From Semisulcospira habei (taxonomy: Eukaryota; Mollusca; Gastropoda; Semisulcospiridae): a stretch of DNA of 64,000 nucleotides. Below are positions 22,001 through 30,934 of the stretch, piece by piece; position 1 is the first letter of the stretch; every line of letters begins with the position of its first letter. The DNA lies in NCBI GenBank assembly GCA_036245525.1, contig BTPG01000007.1:161565452-161629451 (forward strand). The letters run 5' to 3'. The notes below the pieces were generated by a model. It was not told the DNA's origin and made no database searches. It saw nothing but the letters and a program-made list of their open reading frames with translations. A program made the position numbers and the translations under genes.

Positions 22001-24413
22001 CGTGGGACACGATAGGTTAAGGAACAGATTATGTAAGATAAGCCATATTGATTTGGTGGATTTTGACCCTGGGACACGATAGGTTAAGGAACAGATTCTG
22101 TAAAATAAGCCATATTGATTTGTGGGATTTTGACCGTGGGACATGATAGGTTAAGGAACAGATTCTGTAAGATAAGCCATATTGATTTGTGGGATTTTGA
22201 CCGTGGGACACGATAGGTTAAGGAACAGATTCTGTAAGATAATCAATATTGATTTGGGGGATTTTGACCGTGGGACACGATAGGTTAAGGAACAGATTCT
22301 GTAAGATAAGCTATATTGATTTGGGGGATTTTGACCGTGGGACACAATAGGTTAAGGAACAGATTCTGTAAGATAAGCCATATTGATTTGTGGGGTTTTG
22401 ACCGTGGGACACGATAGGTTAAAGAACAGATTCTGTAAGATAAGCCATATTGATTTGTGGGATTTTGACCATAGGACACGATAGGTTAAGGAACAGATTC
22501 TGTAAGATAAGCCTTATTGATTTGGGGGATTTTGACCGTGGGACACGACAGGTTAAGGAACAGATTCTGTAAGATAAGCAATATTGATTTGTGGGATGTC
22601 GACCGTGGGACACGATAGGTTAAGGAACAGATTCTGTAAGATAAGCCATATTTATTTGGGGGATTTTGACTGTGGGACACGATAGGTTAAGGAACAGATT
22701 CTGTAAGATAAGCCATATTGATTTGTGGGGTTGTTACCGTGGGACACGATAGGTTAAAGAACAGATTCTGTAAGATAAGCCATATTGATTTGTGGGATTT
22801 TGACCGTGGGACACAATAGGTTAAGTAACAGATTCTGTAAGATAAGCCATAGTGATATGAGGAATTTTGACCGTGGGACACGATAGGTTAAGGAACAGAT
22901 TCTGTAAGATAAGCCATATTGATTTGTGGAATTTTGACCGTTGGACAAGATAGGTTAAGGAACAGATTCTGTAAGATAAGCCATATTGATTTGTGGGATT
23001 TTGACCGTGGGACCCGATAGGTTAAGGAACAGATTCTGTAAGATAAGCCATATTGATTTGTGGGATTTTGACCGAGGGACACGATATGTTAAGGGACAGA
23101 TTCTGTAAGATAAGCTATATTGATTTGTGGGATTTCGACCGTGGGACACGATAGGTTAAGGAACAGATTCTGTAAGATAAGCCATATTGATTTGTGGGAT
23201 TTTGACCGTGGGACACGATAGGTTAAGGAACAGATTCTGTAAGATAAGCAATATTGATTTGTGTTATTTTGACCGTGGGACACGATAGGTTAAGGAACAG
23301 ATTCTGTAAGATAAGCCATATTGATTTGTGGGATTTTGTCCGAGGGACACGATAGGTTAAGGAACAGATTCTGTAAGATAAGCCATATTGATTTGTGGGA
23401 TTTTGACCGTGGAACACGATAGGTTAAGGAACAGATTCTGTAAGATAAGCCATATTGATTTGTGTGATTTCGACCGTGGGACACGATAGGTTAAGGAACA
23501 GATTCTGTTAGATAAGCCATATTGCTTTGTGGGATTTTGACCGTGGGACACGATAGGTTAAGGAACAGATTCTGTAAGATAAGCCATATTGATTTGTGGG
23601 ATTTTGACCGTGGGACACGATAGGTTAAGGAACAGATTCTGTAAGATAAGCCATATTGATTTGTGGGATTTTGACCGTGGGACACGATAGGTTAAGGAAC
23701 AGATTCTGTAAGATAAGCAATATTGATTTGGGGGGATTTTGACCGTGGGACACGATAGGTTAAGGAACAGATTCTGTGAGATAAGCCATATTGATTTGTG
23801 GGATTTTGACCGTGGGACACGATAGGTTAAGAACAGATTCTGTACGATAAGCCATATTGATTTGTGGGATTTTGACCATGGGACACAATAGTTTAAGGAA
23901 CAGATTCTGTAAGATCAACCATATTGATTTGTGGGATTGTGACCGTGGGACACGATAGGTTAAGGAACAGATTCTGTAAGATAAGCCATATTGATTTGTA
24001 AGATTTTGACCATGGGACACGATAGGTTAAGGAACAGATTCTGTAAGATAAGCCATATTGATTTGTTGGATTTTGACCGTGGGACACGATAGGTTAAGGA
24101 ACAGATTCTGTAAGATAAGCCATATTGATTTGTGGAATTTTGACCGTGGGACACGATAGGTTAAGGAACAGATTCTGTAAGATAAGCCATATTGATTTGT
24201 GGGATTTTGACCATGGGACACGATAGGTTAAGGAACAGATTCTGTAAGATAAGCCATATTGATTTGTGGGATTTTGACTATAGGACACGATAGGTTAAGG
24301 AACAGATTCTGTAAGATAAGCCATATTGATTTGTAGGATTTTGACAATGGGACGCGATAGGTTAAGGAACAGATTCTGTAAGATAAGCCATATTGATTTG
24401 TGGGATTTTGAGT
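16038..24413 (+). repeat. 67-bp satellite array, ~125 monomers, with higher-order structure
   Basis: The monomer contains GGACACGATAGGTTAAGGAA, CAGATTCTGTAAGATAAGCC, ATATTGATTTGTGGGATTTT and GACCGTG. Most units are exactly 67 bp; a few are 66 or 68. Rare variants recur at fixed distance: GGTTAAAAAG at 16521 and 19871 (3350 bp, 50 units); TAGATTAAGG at 18261 and 21678 (3417 bp, 51 units); GTTACCGTGG-type at 19651 and 22733 (3082 bp, 46 units). Because 67 is not a multiple of three, the ~64-codon minus-strand frames that repeat through it are artefacts. It lies between gene 1 and the Kazal exon. Confidence 0.97.
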
Positions 24414-24483
24414 TTGCACCGTTTGGGTGGTAGCTCGTCATAAATGACACTGTCTATTTAACCTTTGCAGGACACGATTGTAA

Positions 24484-24562
24484 TTAACTCATTCACGATG
24501 AGCTGCATCCGGAGACGCTGCATAAGCCGCGTATCCGGATGCGACTCGCCTCGAATGAGTAA
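24484..24562. mobile_element. Short TTAA hairpin type B (diverged)
   Basis: TTAACTCATTCACGATGAG...GCGTATCCGGATGCGACTCG then CCTCGAATGAGT. It lies between the satellite and the Kazal exon. Confidence 0.7.
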
Positions 24563-24625
24563 AAGGACGATGATGATGATGTTAACGATGATCACTCACT
24601 GCACCATTGTAATATTGTAGCTTAG

Positions 24626-24800
24626 TTGGTAGCAGCCAAATGCAATGACCTTGCTTGCGATCCAACCGCCGGGTGCACCGCCAACTATAATCCCGTGTGC
24701 GGATCAGACGGCCACACTAACCCCAACACGTGCACTTTCAATCAAGCTCTCAACTGCAAGTATGTCCCTTATCCTAATACCTGCATTCTCAAAGAAAGCT
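24626..24800 (+). CDS. Orphan Kazal-like exon
   Basis: The frame KCNDLACDP...YNPVCGSDG...NTCTFNQALNC is a Kazal serine-protease-inhibitor module (PVCGSDG with following Cys). It may start at 24626 (TTAG acceptor, phase 0) or at 24636 (GTAGCAG acceptor, phase 1). A good donor GTATGT at 24760 would end the exon in phase 2. Read on, the frame reaches a further NTC cysteine and then enters a tRNA-like SINE head at ~24815, so that part is not coding. Its partner exons are not found. It could be a separate gene or a relic exon isolated by the satellite array. Confidence 0.55.
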
Positions 24801-24814
24801 TCCGAGAGTCCGAA

Positions 24815-24897
24815 ATAGCTCAGGCGGTTAAACGTTGGAGCAGGAGAGCGAAGGGAATCGCCGGGTCGTGGGTTCGAATCCCGTCCCGTCCCCGGTA
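24815..24897 (+). mobile_element. tRNA-derived SINE head (degenerate)
   Basis: The A box TAGCTCAGGCGG and B box GGTTCGAATCC are present, with the anticodon-arm region between. The acceptor arm does not pair, so it is not a working tRNA gene. The sequence then runs GTCCCGTCCCCGG. It directly follows the Kazal reading frame. Confidence 0.6.
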
Positions 24898-25239
24898 GCT
24901 TGACTCACAATCCAGGGGGAAAAAACGGATTTGTTCAATAGCATAAAAGGTCCTGGTAAATCAAAGTGGCACAGTTAGAGTTCGCCTGAGTTGAACAGTG
25001 TTCAGGTCGTACTCCATAGGCAATAGATTTCCCTGTCCCCCATAACCCGCCCTTCACCTCGGTGCTGTGGACGTTGAACCCGAACTAACCGAAAGATTCC
25101 GACTGCCATTAAGTCCCTTATTTTAATATGTATGTAAGCTGTTCACTTCGGTCAGGAATGGATCTCTGCGCTCAGACAGGTCAATACGCGCTTCTCCCCA
25201 TCCATCAGAAGTCTTCCTCGATACTTTGCCAAATTATCA
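24898..25239 (+). other. Unassigned sequence after SINE head
   Basis: May be the body of the 24815 SINE for the first ~100 bp. Nothing else recognised. Confidence 0.3.
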
Positions 25240-25590
25240 GTCTAATACACTATGGATCTCTTATGCCCTGTCAAGTCTGCCCAACGTCTGCTGCCTTTCT
25301 CCACGCCTCTGCTACGGTGGCGATCGACTGTGCGGTGCCCTTGGCTCTGTGCCGGGAAATATTCGCAGGTTTCTCACCACGTCTGATCTGCCCATTCGTA
25401 GGCCCTGTTTGATTTCTGCCTCGTCCGCTCGATCGTTGCCTTGGACTCCCAGCATGTCCTGGGTAGTGAATCCACAGAAATCTTGCAAGTTGTATGTTGC
25501 CCATTCCTGCGTCGATTTATTTTGCAGCAGGCAATTTGAGTCTGTGAGAATGATGTCGTAACTAATTTGGCTGAGCTTTATACCCAATGC
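25240..25590 (-). pseudogene. LINE RNase H fragment
   Basis: Minus-strand frames give ILTDSNCLLQ, then WI..PGHAG and GVQGNDRADEAE across a frameshift. These are the RNase H motifs (TDS; GHxGxxGNDRAD) found in I/Jockey-type LINEs. It is broken by at least one frameshift and has no RT near it. Confidence 0.65.
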
Positions 25591-25690
25591 GCAAAAGGCC
25601 ATCGGGCCGCGTCGGCCGCCGTTAGCCCGCGCACGGCCGTGCGCGGGCCAACGGCGCCCGACGTCGGCCCGATGGCCTTTTGCGCATTGG
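25584..25690. repeat. GC-rich near-perfect hairpin
   Basis: Arms CCAATGCGCAAAAGGCCATC and complement, inner arms CCCGCGCACGGCCGTGCGCG. It is ~107 bp with almost no loop. No clear target duplication. Confidence 0.75.
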
Positions 25691-25864
25691 TTAGCGTTTC
25701 ACGAAGCTCTCGACGGCCAGCAGGTATCTCAGTATAACTTCATCTAGGCTGTCAACTGGGAATTGAGCCGAAAGGCCGCGTATCCCGTTTGCAGCACGTC
25801 TGGAATGAGTGAAAGCGGCCTTCTCCACGCAGTAAAGGGTTAATAGTTAATAATATCTCAACTT

Positions 25865-26281
25865 AATAATAAATAATAATAATACCGGTTATTATATAGG
25901 CGCTTTTCCCCAATTCTGCGAATCGACTCAAAGCGACGCGAACTGAACCCAACACGCAGGCTCAGTGACACACACGCATTCACTCTGAAGGCACAGACAC
26001 AGGACATTCACGTGGTGCGAAGGATCAGCTCAGCTACTGAGGTTTCGGAAATTTTGATCGCTTGTATTTGAAATTTATAACGTGGCCTGAAACCGGTACC
26101 AAAGTGGAGGGGGTGGAAGAACCGGAGTACCCGGAGAAAGACTGAACCCCCGACGGTCCGCCCGAATTAACGGCGACACTTACTAGAGGAGAAAAATCCA
26201 ACGCCGAAAAATGACCCGGTATCGAACCTCGCACCTTTAGCATTGGTGGCAGGCGTCTTAACCACTGCGCCACGGACCGCC
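25865..26281 (-). mobile_element. tRNA-derived SINE (full length, minus)
   Basis: Reverse complement of the 29099 SINE. The head at 26205-26281 has the A box TGGCGCAGTGG and B box GGTTCGATACC. The tail at the left is (ATT)n next to TATTATATAGGCGCTTTT. Confidence 0.85.
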
Positions 26282-26445
26282 CCCGTCTTCTGCATCGTAA
26301 TGAAGTTTGAATGTCAAAAAACGAAAGAGATTTCTGGTGAACGTCTCATTAGCTACGTGCGACATCCGACGATGCGCGGGGAGGAGGGGGGAACAGTCAC
26401 TATCCCCCTCTCCTACGTTTACCTTCACACACGACTTGTGGAAAG

Positions 26446-26718
26446 AAAAGAAGTACTCAACGGTAAAAAGAAACACGCTTAGAAAAGACGGGTACAACAC
26501 AATTTATTAATATTTCAGGTAAATACCCTTTGTCAAAATAGACAAACAAACAGACAGACAGACAGATAACCTGTTAAAAATAAGTAGCGGCTAGTCTCCC
26601 TGTCTGTCTGTTTGTTTGTTTGTCTATTTTGACAAAGGGTATTTACCCGAAATATTAATAAATTGTGTTGTACCCGTCTTTTCTAAGCGTGTTTCTTTCT
26701 CCGTTGGGTACTTCTTTG
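26446..26718. repeat. ~270-bp long inverted repeat
   Basis: Arms of ~130 bp with GAAACACGCTTAGAAAAGAC, GGGTACAACACAATTTATTA and GACAAACAAACAGACAG on the left and the complement on the right, loop ~20 nt. The outer right flank (TTTTACACGCTTGGCAGTCA) recurs at 40945. Confidence 0.8.
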
Positions 26719-26859
26719 CATTTTACACGCTTGGCAGTCACCTTTTTGGTCAGGATTGTGGAAAGAAAGATAGACAAGTCTTGTATAAGACTGGAGAACT
26801 GATAAACCGTGTCAAGCATTTTCTGTTGAACTAGGGAGTTTTAACCTGTAGCCCCTTCG

Positions 26860-27068
26860 TTAACCCCTTCATTGCCATGGGACGCAGACGTTTCTGATGT
26901 GTTTGTTAACTCAACGTCAAAAGCTCCGTGTCCAAAAGAGATGAACGCAACGTGGGCTCAGCAAGAGGCATAGATCCTCATGAGCCCCCGCATCTGCGGG
27001 GGCTCATGAGGATCTGTGCCTCTTGCAGTTGGGTGACGTTCACTTTTTCTCGGCAGTGAAGGGGTTAA
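26860..27068 (+). mobile_element. TTAA palindrome type D (best full copy)
   Basis: 209 bp, TTAACCCCTTCATTGCC to GGCAGTGAAGGGGTTAA: 16 of 17 terminal bases paired and TTAA at both ends. The core hairpin has AGCAAGAGGCATAGATCCTC arms. CCC after TTAA is typical of piggyBac-type ends (family knowledge). Confidence 0.9.
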
Positions 27069-27167
27069 TCATTTGCGCTTTTAAATGTGTGTGTGCCATT
27101 TTCATGTTGTAGTGCAAACAGGGCTATCAATTGGAAGATTACAAAGTAAAGTAGGTAACAGCACTGT

Positions 27168-27915
27168 CAGGGGAGAGAAGTGTGTATGATCGACCAATGA
27201 TCATAGATCTACTTTGGTCAAAGCATCACCAAAAAAAAAAAAAAAAAAAAAATAAAAATAATAATAATCATAAGAAAGAGCGGGTGCGCTAAGATAGTGA
27301 CTGGAAGCAATGCATATGGAAGCCCCCGCACCCCCACCTCGAAGGGGGGCGTATCACATATCCCACTGTTCCAGCCCTTGGTGTATGGAAATTTAAATCT
27401 AGGTCCCCCAAGGGGGGTCTAGACATTTAGCCGGTGTGGACAGCATTTCGGTCTTGGCGACCTCGTCAGCACACCATTCGGCTTACTGGTGGAAGTCAGG
27501 AACTTTTGCCTACCTGCAAAGACAACCACATTTTACTGTCGTATCTGCAGGGGCATAGATTCCATGCCTCCACTTAGAGCTAAATTTCCATGCACCCTAA
27601 GAGAGAACCTACTAAAACCTACTACACCAGTATGCCGAATGGTGTGCTGACGAGGTCGCCAAGACCGAAACAGCTGTCCACACCAGCTAAATATCTGGAC
27701 CCCCCCTTGGGGGACCTAGATTTAAATTTCCATGCACAAAGGGGCTGGAACAGTGGGATAATACGCCCCCCTTAGGGGTTGGGGGGTGGGGCTTCCATAT
27801 GCATTGCTTCCAGTCACTTTCTTAGCACGCCCCCTCTTTCCTATCTTTTTGTTTGGTGCTTTGACCAAAGTAGATCTATGATCATTGGTCGATCATGCAT
27901 ACTTATCTCCCCTGA
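27168..27915. mobile_element. 748-bp foldback element
   Basis: Left arm ~27168-27510 and right arm ~27590-27915 are reverse complements (outer GGGGAGA..TGATCGACCA, middle GGTCCCCCAAGGGGGGTC, inner CCATTCGGC), with a short unique loop. No ORF. A poly(A) run of ~22 interrupts the left arm. Confidence 0.85.
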
Positions 27916-28204
27916 AATAAGGGGACGCGGGACGGTGAGATCATCTGTCACATGACGTGTATGTAACGCGGTCACATCTGAAATGTGCTGATAATTCAGA
28001 CACTCCGTAGGAGTGGATTGGGAGATGGGGGGGAAGGGGTGGGGGTTCCGTGTTGTACGGAAACCCCCATCATCATTGTTATTATTGTTATTGTTGTTGT
28101 TGTACGTTATAACGCTCACACTCACAACCAGTTACTTCTAACTACACGATTTTCGGTCACTCGCTTAATCTCTTATTTAATCTTTCCGCCCTGACGAACT
28201 ACAC

Positions 28205-28318
28205 AATAACGATATTGATCGGCCATGATAGCTCAATGGTTGTACCAGAATAGCCTGGCGCCTTCAGGCGAGAAGCTATTCTGGCATCACCCTCGAACTC
28301 ATGGTCTGTCCTCCAGAA
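28205..28318 (+). repeat. Partial type C palindrome
   Basis: GATCGGCCATGATAGCTCAA ... GGCGCCTTCAGGCGAG ... complement. TTAA ends not seen. Confidence 0.6.
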
Positions 28319-28430
28319 CTACCATGTTATCTCTTGAGAACAATTTATTACAACTCGTCTATTTTGGAAATTTTGACCGCAGGGCTAATGGCATAATCAA
28401 TATTTCACTCGATCTGCTAATTAACACATT

Positions 28431-28500
28431 CAAGCCAGACCGCATCCGGATAGTGGGCTTTATGTCGCGTATCCGGATACGTCACGTCTTGAATGAGTTA
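28431..28500. mobile_element. Short TTAA hairpin type B (diverged)
   Basis: TTAACACATTCAAGCCAGAC ... CGTATCCGGATACGTCACG ... TTGAATGAGTTA. Confidence 0.65.
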
Positions 28501-28950
28501 TTTACTTCCTTGTGAAGGAAATAGCGAGCCTTTACAATATTATGTCGATTATGTGAATGGTTTTTCGTGTTAATGTCAGGAACGCGGCATGCCATAACCA
28601 TAACAATTTCTTGTCTAAACTCTGAAACTCTAGGCGACTCAGAAAACCAGACGGTGAATAACCTGTGTCCCTACGGGTGTGCACGTTGAAAATGGAAAAT
28701 AAATCAAACGATTAAGATAGCAAGATAGATCGTGATGATGGACATAAAATATTTATGAAAAAAAATTTAATAAAAGCAAGAAAAGATGACAAATAAAGTC
28801 CTTTCACGCAGTGATGTCAGTCAAATTCTTGTTCCTTAAAAATAAAATTAAAAAAGACAGCAGCTAACACAGTCGTAGACAGCATTAATAGAGAGAAAAT
28901 CCCAACGAAGACGGAAACAACTTAGGAAAAATTTAATTACAACGCGATTT
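28501..28950 (+). other. Unassigned AT-rich sequence
   Basis: No element or coding segment recognised. Confidence 0.4.
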
Positions 28951-29607
28951 TTAACACATTCTGCCCCATGACCGAAATCCCCAAATTTTGAAGTTGCCCT
29001 CAGAAGGACTGTACTATTATTCTAGAGACAGATCGAGCATGATAGTTCAAGGGTGGTGCCAAAACAGCTTGGCGTCTATTGGGCGTCAATCTACTCTGCG
29101 GTCCGTGGCGCAGTGGTTAAGGCGCCTGCCACCAATGCCAAAGGTGCGAGGTTCGAAAACGGGTTCCGGCGTCGGACTTTTCTCCTCTGGTAAGTGTCAC
29201 CGTTAATTCGGGCGGACCGTCGGGGGTTCTTTCTCCGGGTACTCCGGTTCTTCCACCCCCCCCCCCCATCCCCCACACACTTTGGTACCGGTTTCAGGCC
29301 ACTTTACAAATTTCAAATACAAGCGATCAAAAATATCTGTAACTTCAGTAGCTGAACTGGCCCTTCGTCTGTCTTGTACTGTGTTTGTCTTAAATGGCGT
29401 AAATCCGTGTCTGTTACGTGAGTGTGCATGTTGGGATTCAGTTCGCGGCACTTTGAGTCGATTTGCCCAAAAATTGAGAAAAAGCGCCTATATAATAACG
29501 GTAAATAAATAATAAATAAAATAAATAAATAAATACTCTGGCACCACCCTTGAACTGTCATGTTCGATCCATGTCTTTCTTCGGCGTGTCGGATTTGAAT
29601 GAGTTAA
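28951..29607 (+). mobile_element. Type C palindrome interrupted by a SINE
   Basis: TTAACACATTCTGCCCCATG at 28951 and GAATGAGTTAA at 29597-29607 are the C termini. The stem is cut in the centre by the SINE at 29099-29533. Confidence 0.85.
29099..29533 (+). mobile_element. tRNA-derived SINE, full length, with TSD
   Basis: 435 bp flanked by TACTCTG at 29092-29098 and 29534-29540. The tRNA-like head (GGTCCGTGGCGCAGTGGTTA; B box GGTTCGAAAAC) occupies ~75 nt. The body includes CTTTCTCCGGGTACTCCGG. The 3' end is TTGAGAAAAAGCGCCTATAT followed by an AAATAAAT tail. Inserted in the loop region of a type C palindrome. Confidence 0.92.
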
Positions 29608-29769
29608 TACATGTATTTCGGGTAGCAACAAAACTAATGATTTGTACAGCTCGTAAAATAAACGGATACGCACTCAAACAAACACTACTGCCGCTAATTG
29701 CCACAAGCCAATACGTCCATGTTCATTGTATAACAATTACAATCTTGCTTTTCCCAAACGTTGGACATA

Positions 29770-30285
29770 TTATTAGTTATTGGTAGCAGGGGTTTGCTAC
29801 ACGGACTCTTATAGGCTTGAGGCAGGTCAACAAAAAAAACTTTTACCCCTCAGGCCTTCGGGGTACAATGGTTCCTTTGACCTCCCTCAGGGCTACAAGG
29901 ATCCGTGCAGAAAGCCCCTGCTCCCAATAACGTATTCGTTTTCATTCCTCCACTATTTTCGTAAATAAAATCAAGAAGAAATCTTCCGACCTGGATCACA
30001 CCACACATGACTGACGTCAAAGGAATATACATTTATACATAATAGACATGACGTAATTTAAAATATTTCATGATGTTGCGGTCTCCAGTAGTATGCCTTT
30101 TGTTTCGAACAACACTAAGTAACTTTGTACTATAGAATGTTTTAGTGACCTTTCATAGATCAAAACTGGCATCCAAGACGCGTCAGAAAGAGGGCTACAA
30201 AAAGTCAGTCATTAGTCGCTACAAGGGTTTTTGTAGGGAGGTTACATGATACGGTTTGCTCTAAAGTGATTGCTCGTGTGACCTA
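29770..30285 (-). repeat. Dispersed repeat G (minus copy)
   Basis: About 500 bp shared with 37385-37835 and 50435-50885. It has a terminal hairpin (TTGGTAGCAGGGGTTTGCT ... complement) and a body with GATCACACCACACATGACTG and CTACAAAAA.CCTTGTAG. Non-coding. Confidence 0.75.
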
Positions 30286-30783
30286 TGGATGAAAACAATG
30301 GCTTTTGTCAAATCATGCGGCAGACCACAGGTGCTTCTTTCGAAAACCGCGTACGGCCTGCAGAGACTTCAGATAGTCTGATTTTGGGTGCAGACTTCAA
30401 TGAAAATGGTATTAAAACTAAACCTAAATATGACATCATCTTAATTGGAATGCGAGGAATAACATCTGCATGCTGTTCGGTGATTTTGAACCTTACGACT
30501 TCAAACCATAAAATCTAAACTCACAGACCAGCACACAATTGTTGGCACATGAAACTATTTTCTGTGCAGTGTTCGCGCTAAGATTTTGACAACCGGTAAT
30601 TTCTTCACAGAATAGCGCCTTTGTGTTAGTTCATGATAAATTCCAGTATTCTTCATCAATTTTTAGTATTCGTGCCTCCGCAATAAGCATTTCTCTCTTT
30701 TAATCGGTATCGTCTACCGACTGCTGCTTTCATTTCCGGTATTTGCATTAAAAACTGGTAAAAATGCCTGCTATAATTACCTG
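30286..30783 (+). other. Unassigned sequence
   Basis: No element or supported coding segment recognised. A short CACAGACCAGCACA motif at ~30525 resembles the arm of the 53191 hairpin. Confidence 0.35.
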
Positions 30784-30907
30784 ATAACCGTTTGCGTGTC
30801 GGTAGCGGTTTTAGTCGCGATGATTCCTGCAGGAATCATCGCGATCAAAACCGCTACCGACACGCAAAGGGTTATTATAGCGACTACTCCAGGCAGTAGA
30901 GGGTTAA
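30784..30907. mobile_element. Hairpin element with TTAA right end
   Basis: Perfect-arm hairpin at 30784-30875 (AACCGTTTGCGTGTCGGTAG ... CCTGCAGG ... complement), then CTCCAGGCAGTAGAGGGTTAA. A related left-end motif TTAACCCTTTGTGCCTGGAG is at 37026. A diverged half copy is at 47990-48042. Confidence 0.65.
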
Positions 30908-30934
30908 TAACCTCGCAATATCCCCTTTATAGAT

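Noticed and set aside
16038..24413. CRISPR-like array
   Set aside because: Head-to-tail 67-bp monomers with no unique spacers, in a eukaryotic context.
16054..24419. Long series of ~64-codon minus-strand frames with MSHGQNP...TESVP
   Set aside because: They repeat every 67 bp and each ends after about three monomers. They are a reading-frame artefact of the satellite, since 67 is not divisible by three.
24800..24898. C-terminal extension of the Kazal protein
   Set aside because: This part is a tRNA-like SINE head read as protein.
29099..29175. Functional tRNA gene (also at 24815 and 51496)
   Set aside because: A and B boxes are present but the cloverleaf and acceptor pairing are poor, and the same sequence continues into a SINE body in several copies.
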